Below, in pieces: positions 1-8,145 of a stretch of DNA of 64,000 nucleotides. Under the pieces are notes generated by a model. The model was given only the letters and a program-made list of their open reading frames with translations. It had not been told where the DNA came from and made no database searches. The translations under genes were made by a program, and so were the position numbers. Every line of letters begins with the position of its first letter. Position 1 is the stretch's first letter. Origin of the DNA: Variovorax guangxiensis (GTDB lineage: Bacteria > Pseudomonadota > Gammaproteobacteria > Burkholderiales > Burkholderiaceae_C); contig NZ_RXFT01000016.1 of the NCBI RefSeq assembly GCF_003952165.1, positions 62,001 to 126,000 on the forward strand. The letters are read 5' to 3'.

Positions 1-625
1 CCACGCCGGGCGATGGCCTGAAGCCAACCACGCCGCACTTGGCAGCCGGAATGCGCAGCGAGCCCCCGGTGTCGGAGCCGGTGCACACCGGCAGCATGTC
101 GCAGGCCAGCGCGGCCGCCGAGCCGCCCGAGGAGCCGCCCGCATTGAGGTTCGGGTTGAACGGGTTGCCCGTGGCGCCCCACACGTCGTTGCGCGAGTTG
201 GCGCCCGCGCCCATCTCGGGCACGTTGGTCTTGCCCGCGACGACGGCGCCCGCGCGGCGCAGTCGCGCCACCAGCTCGATGTCTTCCGTCGGCACGTGGT
301 CGCGGTAGATCGGCGAGCCCCAGGTGGTGAGCAGGCCCTCGGTAGGCTCCAGGTCCTTCACGCCCATCGGCAGGCCGTGCAGCAGGCCCAGCGCGTCGCC
401 GCGCATGACGGCGCCTTCGGCCGCCTTCGCTTCAGCACGCGCGCGGTCGAAGCAGGTGGCGGTGACTGCGTTGACGAAGGGGTTCAGGCGCTCGATGCGC
501 GCGATGCATGCCTCCAGCAGCTCGACGGGCGAGACCTGCTTGCTGCCGATGAGGCGGCGCAGTTCGACAGCGGATTTTTCGACGAGTTCGCTGGCGGAAT
601 CGTGGGTTGTCTTGGCAGAGGTCAT
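1..625 (-). CDS. Amidase (amidase-signature family), 3' end outside the window
   Basis: About 208 N-terminal residues of an amidase-signature hydrolase are visible; the rest lies beyond the window start. The Ser-cisSer-Lys catalytic set is present: Lys90 in GVKDLEP, the glycine/serine-rich stretch GGSSGGSAAALA at about 163-174 (cis-Ser), and the nucleophile Ser189 in TGSDTGGSLR. Family members hydrolyse carboxamides in the cytoplasm and include GatA, but no gatB or gatC is visible, so a stand-alone catabolic amidase is more likely. The Bug-type binding-protein gene lies 138 bases upstream on the same strand, and such pairs often act on one imported substrate. The substrate cannot be read from the sequence. 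Confidence 0.9.
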   Translation of the reverse strand, partial: MTSAKTTHDSASELVEKSAVELRRLIGSKQVSPVELLEACIARIERLNPFVNAVTATCFDRARAEAKAAEGAVMRGDALGLLHGLPMGVKDLEPTEGLLTTWGSPIYRDHVPTEDIELVARLRRAGAVVAGKTNVPEMGAGANSRNDVWGATGNPFNPNLNAGGSSGGSAAALACDMLPVCTGSDTGGSLRIPAAKCGVVGFRPSPGV

Positions 626-763
626 CGATGTCTCTTGTTCTGGGCATGGCGCTGCGAATTCGCGGGACACCACGGAACCGGCTTCGCCGGGCCGTGGGTG
701 TCGCCCCCGGCGAGGGGGTTGGCGCAGCGACACGAAGTGCGCGAAGCCCGGGGGAGAGCCAAT

Positions 764-1756
764 TCAATCGGCGGTGATGTTGGCTCGCGCGGCAACGGCT
801 CGCATGATCGGCAGTTCGCGGTTGATCAGCTCGACGCTTGCCGCCGCGCTGCTGTAGCTCGGCTCCAGCCCCGCGGCCAGCAGCTTGCTCCTGGTTTCCG
901 GATCGGCGATGGTCGCGGCCAGCGCCTTCTCCAGCTTCGCCTTCACGTCGGCGGGCACCCCTTTGGGGGCCGCGAGCATGAGCCAGGAATCCATCTCGAC
1001 ATCGGGATAGCCGCTCTCGGCAAAGGTGGGCACGTCGGGCAGCAGCGCCGAGCGCTTCGCGGTGGTCAGCGCGATCGCCTTGATCTTTCCGTTCTTGAGC
1101 TGCGGAACGGCCGCGCTCACGGTGTCGATGCTGAACGGGATCTGCCCGCCCATCAGGTCGGTCATGGCCGGGGCGCTGCCCTTGTAGGGTATGTGCGTCA
1201 TCTTCAGGCCAGTGGCGTGCAGCACGGTTTCGCCCGCGAACTGCGCGGTGGTGCCGGTGCCGAAGGAGCCGTACGAGTACTTGCCAGGCGCGGCCTTCAC
1301 GTAGTCGACGAACTGCTTGACCGTCTGCACCGGCACTTCGCTGTTGGCCAGAAGGATCAGTGCTACGCGCCCGGCGATGCCGATGGGCTCGAAGCTCTTC
1401 ACCGGGTCGTAGGGCAGGTTGCTGCGGATCGCGGGATTGACGGTGAAGGTGGAGCCCGAACTCAGCAGCAGCGTGTAACCGTCGGGCGTGGACTTCGCCA
1501 CGTAGCTCGCGCCGACCACCGTGCCGGCGCCACCGCGGTTCTCGATCACCACCGGCTGGCCCAGTTCCTTGCCGAGCTTCTGGGCGATCACGCGGCCGTT
1601 GACGTCGGTGGCGCCGCCGGGCGGAAAGGGAATAACCAGCGTGACCGGCCGCGCGGGAAAACCCGTCTCGGCAGCAAGCGAAGCCAGCGGCATGGCGCCA
1701 AATCCAAGGCTGCAGCACAGCAATGCCATGCGCGCCACGAGCGGGAGACGGTTCAT
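764..1756 (-). CDS. Bug-family tripartite tricarboxylate transporter substrate-binding protein
   Basis: A 330-residue periplasmic binding protein. The first 28 or so residues form a signal peptide (basic start, hydrophobic core, cleavage near SLA-AE). The mature part shows the family's usual blocks: PARPVTLVIPFPPGGATDV, GAGTVVGA, the LPYDP loop and a long C-terminal helix. Bug (TctC-like) proteins bind small carboxylates and deliver them to TctAB permeases; no permease genes are visible here, which is common for orphan Bug genes in Burkholderiales. I chose the start with AGGAG six bases upstream; a longer in-frame start exists at 1813. It is transcribed away from the LysR gene, probably with the amidase downstream. 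Confidence 0.92.
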   Translation of the reverse strand: MNRLPLVARMALLCCSLGFGAMPLASLAAETGFPARPVTLVIPFPPGGATDVNGRVIAQKLGKELGQPVVIENRGGAGTVVGASYVAKSTPDGYTLLLSSGSTFTVNPAIRSNLPYDPVKSFEPIGIAGRVALILLANSEVPVQTVKQFVDYVKAAPGKYSYGSFGTGTTAQFAGETVLHATGLKMTHIPYKGSAPAMTDLMGGQIPFSIDTVSAAVPQLKNGKIKAIALTTAKRSALLPDVPTFAESGYPDVEMDSWLMLAAPKGVPADVKAKLEKALAATIADPETRSKLLAAGLEPSYSSAAASVELINRELPIMRAVAARANITAD

Positions 1757-1862
1757 CGGGACTCCTGGAATTTCGACTGGATGACAGGGGTTCGAGGGTG
1801 CGAACGAGTTCATCCTAGGATCGTCATGACGGTGTCACAAGCGCAATGTTTAGAATTCTTCG

Positions 1863-1877
1863 TTGCCGAATCGGCAA
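1863..1877. promoter_or_regulatory. Perfect dyad with T-N11-A spacing, likely LysR operator
   Basis: TTGCCGAATCGGCAA is a perfect inverted repeat (7-base arms, one central base) with the T-N11-A geometry of LysR-type binding sites. It lies between the divergent Bug and LysR genes, about 40 bases before the LysR start, where an autoregulatory site is expected. Confidence 0.6.
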
Positions 1878-1915
1878 TCCACAGACTTCATCCAGATCAC
1901 TTGCAGGAGCAATAC

Positions 1916-2830
1916 ATGGCGCCTCGTGCCTTGCAGGAAACCGCGGTGCGCTACTTTCTCGAGGTCGTGAAGACCGGTTCGGTGAAGGAAGCCGCGGTCA
2001 AGCTCAACGTCGCGCCTTCGGCCGTGAGCCGGCAGGTCGCGCGGCTGGAGCGCGAGCTCGACACCCTGCTCTTCGAACGCCATGCGCGCGGCATGGTGCC
2101 CAATGCCGCGGGCGAGCTGCTGGCGGCGCACGCCAAGCGCGCGCAGCAGGACATCGAGCGCGTCGCCAACGAGATCGCCGGCCTGCGCGGACTGCGCAGC
2201 GGCCATGTGCGCGTGGCGAGCACCGAGGGCTTCGCCTTCGACTTCATTCCCCGGCTGATCGCGCAGTTCCGCCTCAAGCACGCGGGCATCCGCTTTCACC
2301 TGGAGGTGTGTGCGCCCGCCGACATCTCACGCCTGGTGCGCGATGGCGAAACCGACGTGGGTATCACCCTCAGCGCCCTGCCCGAGCCAGGCATCGAGGT
2401 GGAGCTGCGGCACCCGAGCCCCATCCTTGCGGTGATGGCGATGGACCATCCGCTCGCGCAGCAGCGGCAGCTGTCGCTTCGCCAGGTGGTGGCCTATCCG
2501 CTGGGGCTGCCGCAGGAAGACAGCTCCATTCGCCGGCTGCTCGATGCCAGCTGCTCGCGGCAGGAGCTGCGCTACGAGCTGGCCATGTCCAGCAACCATG
2601 CGAACTCGCTGCTGAGCTTCGCGGCCGCGGGCGGCGGCAGCATCGCCTTCTACGGGCCGCTGTCGATCCGCACGCTGCTGCAGAGCAAGGCGCTGGTCGC
2701 TATTGCGCTGAAGGACCGAGAGATGCACGAGCGGCATCTCGCCATCGAGACCATGGCGGGCCGCTCGCTGCCCGATGCGGCGAAGGCCTTCGTGCGCTTC
2801 CTGGTGGATGCGGTGAAGGCCTCGGGCTGA
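1916..2830 (+). CDS. LysR-family transcriptional regulator
   Basis: A 304-residue regulator of normal family length. An N-terminal winged helix-turn-helix spans about residues 8-66 (SVKEAAVKLNVAPSAVSRQV, then RLERELDTLLFER), followed by an effector-binding domain from about residue 90. The start has GCAGGAGC just upstream. It diverges from the Bug-amidase unit, so that unit is the probable target, in response to its substrate (inference). Its TGA stop and the stop of the convergent dienelactone hydrolase gene form the palindrome TGAGCGCTCA, with only four bases between the genes. Confidence 0.93.
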   Translation: MAPRALQETAVRYFLEVVKTGSVKEAAVKLNVAPSAVSRQVARLERELDTLLFERHARGMVPNAAGELLAAHAKRAQQDIERVANEIAGLRGLRSGHVRVASTEGFAFDFIPRLIAQFRLKHAGIRFHLEVCAPADISRLVRDGETDVGITLSALPEPGIEVELRHPSPILAVMAMDHPLAQQRQLSLRQVVAYPLGLPQEDSSIRRLLDASCSRQELRYELAMSSNHANSLLSFAAAGGGSIAFYGPLSIRTLLQSKALVAIALKDREMHERHLAIETMAGRSLPDAAKAFVRFLVDAVKASG

Positions 2831-2834
2831 GCGC

Positions 2835-4076
2835 TCAGCGCTCCATCAGCGTATTCGACGGCAGCGTCTCGTCGAGCAGCTTGCGCGCCGTCTCGATGCC
2901 GGCCACCGGCAGCAGCTTCGGGTCGAGCAAGCCCACCTGCACCAGCACGCTGGCCTGGTCCCAGTAGATGTGCTCGTGATAAAGCTTGTCGCCGCGGAAC
3001 TTGATGACCGCGAGCAGCGGAATCTCCACGCGCTTGCCGGTGGGCGCCACGCCCGGCAGCATCCACGGGATCTCGGTGGTGTGGGTGAAGCAGAACAGCA
3101 TCTCGTCGACCACCTGCGTGGCGCCGATGGTGCGCGAGATCGGCACCAGCGAGGTGTCGGGCGGGTTGCTGTTGACGAAGTGGTTCGAATAGAAGGCGTG
3201 CAGGTTCCTGTAGCCCACGCCGCCGGTCATGGTCGGGATGTGGTTGACGTAGGGCTCGGCCACCATGGTCGACATGGTGTCGTCGACGTTGCGCGTGCCG
3301 AACTCGTACTCGCAGTGCTTGTCCCACAGCGCCGAGAGGTCGTAGTGCGGTCCGATGGCGTCCTTCAGCGTGGCGATGCTGCGCTCGTGCGCCATCAGCG
3401 CCGAGGGCTTGTGGTAGTGCTCGCCGCCCAGGCGAGCGAAGGCGTGGTCCATGCCCGGGTACACGTGCAGCGAGACGCCGGGGCGGCCCTTGAGCGCCGC
3501 GGCGATGCGGTCGCGCGCCTCGGGCGGGCAGAACTTGTCGAGCTCTGCGATGTGCAGCGTGAGCGGGCGCCTGATCTTGTCGGCCTCGTCGAGCGCGGCA
3601 TCGATGCCCACGCCGTAGTAGCCCACGGCCACGTCCGCGTCGGTGCGGCATGCCGCGAGGTAGGCCAGCTTGCCGCCGAGGCAGAAGCCGAGCACGCCGA
3701 CCTTGGCACCCTGCACTTCGGGGCGCTGGCGCAGGGCGGTGATGGCGGCCTGCATGTCCTCCATGCCCTTGGCCTCGTCGAAGCCCTGGTAGAAGCCGAA
3801 GGCGCGCTGCCAGTCTTCGGGCGAATAGCCCAGCTCCACGTCGGGCTGCTGGCGCCAGAACAGGTCGGGCACGAGCACCACGTAGCCTTCTTCCGCGTAG
3901 TAGTCGGCCACCTCGCGCATCGTGGAGTTCACGCCGAAGATTTCCTGCGCGATGACCAGGCCAGGGCCGGTACCCGAGGCCGGCAGTGCGAGGTAGCCGC
4001 TGAAACTGCCGCTCGCGTCGGTGGCCTCGATGCGGATGCGTTGTGGTGCCGCTGCTTGAGGTGCTTTCTGCTGCAT
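2835..4076 (-). CDS. Dienelactone hydrolase fused to a SnoaL/NTF2-like domain
   Basis: 413 residues. The N-terminal part, about 10-240, is a dienelactone hydrolase-type alpha/beta hydrolase with Cys132 in GFCLGG, Asp180 in AELDKF, His211 in YPGMDHAFA and Glu45 in IAQEIFG, matching the family's Cys-Asp-His triad and activating Glu. The C-terminal part, about 250-400, resembles a SnoaL/NTF2-like cone fold, usually a small-molecule binding or isomerase domain. Single-domain dienelactone hydrolases have about 230-290 residues, so this is a real extension. The chosen start has GGAG ten bases upstream; another ATG lies 18 bases earlier. It is last in the styA operon and may open a lactone or ester formed from the monooxygenase product (inference). 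Confidence 0.88.
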   Translation of the reverse strand: MQQKAPQAAAPQRIRIEATDASGSFSGYLALPASGTGPGLVIAQEIFGVNSTMREVADYYAEEGYVVLVPDLFWRQQPDVELGYSPEDWQRAFGFYQGFDEAKGMEDMQAAITALRQRPEVQGAKVGVLGFCLGGKLAYLAACRTDADVAVGYYGVGIDAALDEADKIRRPLTLHIAELDKFCPPEARDRIAAALKGRPGVSLHVYPGMDHAFARLGGEHYHKPSALMAHERSIATLKDAIGPHYDLSALWDKHCEYEFGTRNVDDTMSTMVAEPYVNHIPTMTGGVGYRNLHAFYSNHFVNSNPPDTSLVPISRTIGATQVVDEMLFCFTHTTEIPWMLPGVAPTGKRVEIPLLAVIKFRGDKLYHEHIYWDQASVLVQVGLLDPKLLPVAGIETARKLLDETLPSNTLMER

Positions 4077-4122
4077 GTGTTTTGCTCCGTTCATGGGGTG
4101 GTGGTTGATGCGGGCCGCGCGC

Positions 4123-5856
4123 TCATTGCATGCATTCCGGATGTCTTGTGGTCACCTGGTAGTAGCCCGAATGAAAGACCAGCGGCTCGCCGTCGAAGCG
4201 GTCGTAGCGCTCGACCTCGCCGATGAAGATGAGGTGGTCGCCGCCATCGTACTGCCTGACGTTGCGGCACACGAATCGCGCGATCACGCCGTTGAGCAGC
4301 GGCACGCCGGACGTGCCCTCGCAGCACTCCACGCCGCCGAACTTGTCCGCCTGCGGCGTCGAGAACTGCCGCGACAGGTGATGCTGGTTCGCCGCCAGCA
4401 CGTTGATCGCGAAATGGCTCGCGCCGGTGAAGTCGGCCAGGCTCGGCGCCTGCCGCGCGAGGCTCCAGAGCACCAGCGGCGGATCGAGCGAGACCGAGGA
4501 GAACGAGTTGGCGGTCATGCCCACTCGGCGGCCGTCCATCGCGCGGGTGGTGATCACAGTGACGCCGGTGCTGAATTGCCCCAGCGCCTTGCGGAAGTCG
4601 CGCCGGTCGAAGCGGTCCACGACGGCCTCGCGCGCCCGATCTTCGAGAAAGCGATCCGCCTCGGCGGCATCGAACCACCAGGGCGCGAAGGCGCGCGGAT
4701 CGTCGAAGCCGTTGACCACGATGCTCGCGACCGCGGGCATGCTGGCGGCGCTCTGCAGCAGCTTCTGCAGATGAGGTTGGGGCGGCGCGAGCAGGCTGTT
4801 GGTCCAGCCTGTGGCCCAGCGGGCATAGCCTTCCCAGTAGCGGTCGAAGGTCTGCTGCATCCACGCGGCGTCGAAGGGCGCGTCGCCGTGTTCGAGGATG
4901 CGCTTGAGGTAGATGTCGGCGCACTTGGCCGCGTTGTTGGAGCCCTGTCCGGTGATCGGATCGTTGAGCACCACCGCGTCGGCCAGGCCCAGGACCTTGC
5001 GGCCCGACGGCAGCCGCGCCACCGGCTTGCGCACCGTGGGCGTGAAGCGGCCCGAGAGGATGCCGTTGTCGTCGGTCAGCTCGATGTCGCGGCAACGCTC
5101 GGCCTCCCAGGGCAGGAAGGTTTCCAGGATCCACTTGCTGCGGGCAAGGTGCTGCTGCGGTGTCTTCACGTCGGCCCAGCAGTCCATCGGGCCGCCCGGC
5201 ACGCCTTCGAACACCATGATCTCGCACGGCCCCGTGGTCGTCAGCGCCGGAAACACGAAGTACTCGCCGACGCCGGGAATCAGGTTGAAGCACACCGCCG
5301 AGTGCGACGCGCGCGGCTTCATGCCCTTCACGTAGGTCAGCGCCAATGCGCGCTGCGGCTGCTCGTACGGGGAACGCTCGTCGTCGCGCTCGAAGAGCCT
5401 GGAGATCTCGCCCTTGCCACTCGCGACGACCACGAGGTCGTTCATCCGCGCGCAGGTCTCCAGGTCGTCGATGCCCATGTCCTGCAGCACCAGCCGGCCG
5501 CCGCGCCTCTCGAACTCGGCCATCCACGCGGGAATCTTGAGCCGCTGGTCGACCGACTGCGCGGGGCCGTCGAGCTTCGCGCTCCATTCGATGGCCTTGC
5601 CGCCCTCCGGATTGCGCACCGCGATGCCGATGCCCTCCACCGGCGGACACTCGTCCGCCCACCAGTCCAGTCCCAACTCGCGCTCGGTCTGCAGCGCGGT
5701 CTCGAACATGCACTGGCTGGACATCACCGGCCCTTCGCCGATCTCCTGCGCGCTGCGGTTGGAGAAGACCGTCACCTCGAGCCCCGAGCGCTGCAGGCCC
5801 AGGGCGAGCTGCATGCCGGACTGGCCGGCGCCGACGATGGCCACGCGTCGCTTCAT
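4123..5856 (-). CDS. styA2B: StyA2B-type flavin monooxygenase-flavin reductase fusion
   Basis: 577 residues. Residues 1 to about 405 form a styrene/indole monooxygenase-like FAD-dependent StyA unit, with the FAD loop GAGQSG at 9-14 and the block GQGSNNAAKCADIYLK. From about 412 to the end is a complete HpaC/StyB-like flavin reductase domain (FRKALGQFSTGVTVITT, then MTANSFSSVSLDPP). Such natural fusions are self-sufficient: NADH reduces FAD in the reductase domain and the monooxygenase domain oxygenates the substrate. It lies 18 bases after styA1, and a GGAG site precedes the start. I recall the homologous V. paradoxus EPS pair being reported to act mainly as an aryl-alkyl sulfoxidase. The natural substrate here is not known. 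Confidence 0.93.
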   Translation of the reverse strand: MKRRVAIVGAGQSGMQLALGLQRSGLEVTVFSNRSAQEIGEGPVMSSQCMFETALQTERELGLDWWADECPPVEGIGIAVRNPEGGKAIEWSAKLDGPAQSVDQRLKIPAWMAEFERRGGRLVLQDMGIDDLETCARMNDLVVVASGKGEISRLFERDDERSPYEQPQRALALTYVKGMKPRASHSAVCFNLIPGVGEYFVFPALTTTGPCEIMVFEGVPGGPMDCWADVKTPQQHLARSKWILETFLPWEAERCRDIELTDDNGILSGRFTPTVRKPVARLPSGRKVLGLADAVVLNDPITGQGSNNAAKCADIYLKRILEHGDAPFDAAWMQQTFDRYWEGYARWATGWTNSLLAPPQPHLQKLLQSAASMPAVASIVVNGFDDPRAFAPWWFDAAEADRFLEDRAREAVVDRFDRRDFRKALGQFSTGVTVITTRAMDGRRVGMTANSFSSVSLDPPLVLWSLARQAPSLADFTGASHFAINVLAANQHHLSRQFSTPQADKFGGVECCEGTSGVPLLNGVIARFVCRNVRQYDGGDHLIFIGEVERYDRFDGEPLVFHSGYYQVTTRHPECMQ

Positions 5857-5874
5857 GATGGGCTCCGCTCCAGG

Positions 5875-7113
5875 CTATGCGACGGCGGCGCAGGTGTCGA
5901 TGAAGCGCTGCGCCTCGGTCGGATCCGCGAACCACGGAAAGTAGGTGCGCGGATCGTCGAAGCCGTTGGAGAATGCGCTGGCCAGCGGCGGCATCGCACC
6001 GGCCGCGCCGAGCAGGTTGAGCACGTGGGGCGGCGGCGGTGCCAGCAGCATGTTGGTCCACTGCGAGACCCATTGCGCGTAGCCGAACCAGTAGCGGTCG
6101 AAGGTCTGCTGCATCCAGGCCGCGTCGGCCGGGCCGTCGCCGCGCGCGAGGATGCTCTTGAGGTAGGTGTCCGCGCACTTGGCCGCGTTGTTCGAGCCCT
6201 GCCCCGTGATCGGATCGTTGAGCACCACCACGTCGGCCAGGCCCAGGACTTTGCGCCCCGATGGCAGCGTTGCCACCGGCTTGCGCACCGTGGGCGCGAA
6301 GCGGCCCGCGAGGATGCCGTTGTCGTCGGTCAGCTCGATGTCGTGGCAGCGCTCGGCCTCCCACGGCGTGAAGGTGTCGACGATCCACTTGCTGCGCGCG
6401 AGGTGCTCCTGCGGCGTCTTCACGTCGGCCCAGCAGTCCATCGGGCCGCCGGGCACGCCTTCGAACACCATGATCTCGCACGGCCCCGTGGTGGTGAGCG
6501 CGGGGAACACGAAGTACTCGCCCACGCCGGGAATCAGGTTGAAGCACACGGCCGAGTGCGGTTCGCGCGGCTTCATGCCCTTCACATAGGTCAGCGCGAG
6601 CGCGCGCTGCGGCTTGTCGTAGGTGGATTTGTGGGCATCGCGCTCGAAGAGCTTGGAGATTTCTCCCTTGCCGCTGGCCACCAGCGTGAGGTCGTGCGTC
6701 TGCGTGCAGGTCTCGAGCTCGTCGATGCCCGCATTCTTGAAGACGAGCTCGCCGCCCTTCTTCCGGAATTCGTCCATCCACGCCGGAATCTTCACGCGCT
6801 GGTCGACCGACTGTGCGCTCGAATTCAGCCGTGCCACCCAGTCGATGGCCTTGGCGCCCTTCTGCTCGGGATGCGGCACGGCCAATCCGATGCCATCCAC
6901 CGTGGGGCACACGCTGCCCCAGTGGTCGAGCCCCAGGTCGCGCTCGATCTGCAGCGAGGTGTGGAACATGCACTGGCTCGACATGACCTTGCCCTGGCGG
7001 ATGTCGCCTCCCGTGCGGTTGCTGAACATCGTGACCTCGTAGCCCGCGGCAAGCAGGCCCAGCCCCAGTTGCAGGCCCGACTGGCCCGCGCCGACGATTG
7101 CGATTCGCTTCAT
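5875..7113 (-). CDS. styA1: StyA1-type FAD-dependent monooxygenase subunit
   Basis: 412 residues, homologous along its length to the first 405 residues of the neighbouring StyA2B, with long identical blocks such as the GVGEYFVFPALTTTGPCEIM region and the GQGSNNAAKCAD motif. It has the FAD loop GAGQSG at 8-13 and no reductase domain, so it must receive reduced FAD from StyA2B's reductase or another reductase. The start has AAGGAGCAAGG immediately upstream. It sits between the SDR gene and styA2B with gaps of 26 and 18 bases, clearly one operon. The pair probably arose by duplication followed by a fusion in one copy (inference). Confidence 0.93.
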   Translation of the reverse strand: MKRIAIVGAGQSGLQLGLGLLAAGYEVTMFSNRTGGDIRQGKVMSSQCMFHTSLQIERDLGLDHWGSVCPTVDGIGLAVPHPEQKGAKAIDWVARLNSSAQSVDQRVKIPAWMDEFRKKGGELVFKNAGIDELETCTQTHDLTLVASGKGEISKLFERDAHKSTYDKPQRALALTYVKGMKPREPHSAVCFNLIPGVGEYFVFPALTTTGPCEIMVFEGVPGGPMDCWADVKTPQEHLARSKWIVDTFTPWEAERCHDIELTDDNGILAGRFAPTVRKPVATLPSGRKVLGLADVVVLNDPITGQGSNNAAKCADTYLKSILARGDGPADAAWMQQTFDRYWFGYAQWVSQWTNMLLAPPPPHVLNLLGAAGAMPPLASAFSNGFDDPRTYFPWFADPTEAQRFIDTCAAVA

Positions 7114-7139
7114 TGCCTTGCTCCTTGCTTGGTTGCTTG

Positions 7140-7931
7140 CTAGTCCATCAACTTGGGAATGGCGGGCACGGCCTGCTCGGGGCCCATGGCGGAGTAGCCG
7201 CCGTCCACCGCATAGTCGGCGCCGGTCACGAAGCTCGCGTGGTCGGAACACAGGAACAGCACCACCTGCGCCACCTCGTCCGGGTCGCCGACGCGGCCCA
7301 GCAGGTGGAAGGGCGCGGCCACGCGGTCGGTCTTGGCGCGGTCGCCATTCGTGAGCTGGTTCATCACGGCCGACCAGGTCCAGCCCGGGGACACGCTGTT
7401 CACGCGGATGCGGTCGGGCGCGAGGTCCATCGCCATGTTGCGCGTGAGCTGCGCCATCGCGGCCTTGCTCACCGGATAGAGCCAGCGGCCCGTCTGCGCC
7501 ACGCTCGACGAGATGCTCGTGAAATTGACCACCGCTCCGCCACCGGCCGCCACCATGTGCGGATGCACGGCCTGCAGCATCGCCACCGCGCTGGCCACGT
7601 TCACGTTGAACGAGGTGAGCCAGTCGGCGCGCGGCGACTTGAAGCCGTCGTCCACGTAGGAGCACGCCAGGTTGACGAGAAAGTGCACGCCGCCGTGCCG
7701 CTCGGCCGCTTCAGCCACGCAGGCCTTCACCTGCGCGTCGTCCGTGATGTCGGTGCGCACGAAGTGCACGCCGGCGCCCAGCGAATCGGCCAGGGCCTGG
7801 CCGTTGCCGGCGTCGATGTCGGCGATGACGACCTTCACGCCCGCCGCATGCAGGGCGCGCACCACGCCCGCGCCTATCAGTGTGGAGCCACCGGTGACGA
7901 TGGCGCTCTTGCCTTCGAGTCCCTTGAACAT
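7140..7931 (-). CDS. Short-chain dehydrogenase/reductase (SDR)
   Basis: 263 residues with classical SDR features: cofactor loop TGGSTLIGAG at 13-22, Asp40 after the second strand (favours NAD over NADP), the active-site pair Tyr152-Lys156 in YPVSKAA with serines at 139-143, and the C-terminal block DGGYSAMG. The usual NNAG motif reads NLAC. It probably oxidises a hydroxy product, or reduces a carbonyl, made by the monooxygenases. It is first in the styA operon and has GAGGAG upstream of its start. The 214-base gap to the divergent AraC-type gene should hold the operon's promoter. Confidence 0.92.
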   Translation of the reverse strand: MFKGLEGKSAIVTGGSTLIGAGVVRALHAAGVKVVIADIDAGNGQALADSLGAGVHFVRTDITDDAQVKACVAEAAERHGGVHFLVNLACSYVDDGFKSPRADWLTSFNVNVASAVAMLQAVHPHMVAAGGGAVVNFTSISSSVAQTGRWLYPVSKAAMAQLTRNMAMDLAPDRIRVNSVSPGWTWSAVMNQLTNGDRAKTDRVAAPFHLLGRVGDPDEVAQVVLFLCSDHASFVTGADYAVDGGYSAMGPEQAVPAIPKLMD

Positions 7932-8145
7932 GACGCTTGCTCTCCTCGGTTGATCGGGCAGGCCCGGCTGGTGCCTGTGGGAGCGAACGTTAGGGGCAAG
8001 GGTTGCCAGGACGAGTCCCGCAAACGCAGGCGCTGTCCCTGGCGCGCAGATTTCTGGGGAGACGGCTCTCGCGGGCCCCGAGGGGAGGCCCGAATTGTGG
8101 GTAGGGATGGTTTTTGCTACGGTGCCCTGGCCCTGTACTCGCCCC

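Noticed and set aside
296-1915. Long rightward open frame running into the LysR gene
   Set aside because: GC-rich shadow of the leftward Bug and amidase genes; only the part from 1916 has regulator homology and a ribosome binding site.
4075-7143. A 1022-codon rightward open frame
   Set aside because: Exact antisense of styA1 and styA2B; repetitive His/Arg/Ala composition typical of high-GC shadows, no family.
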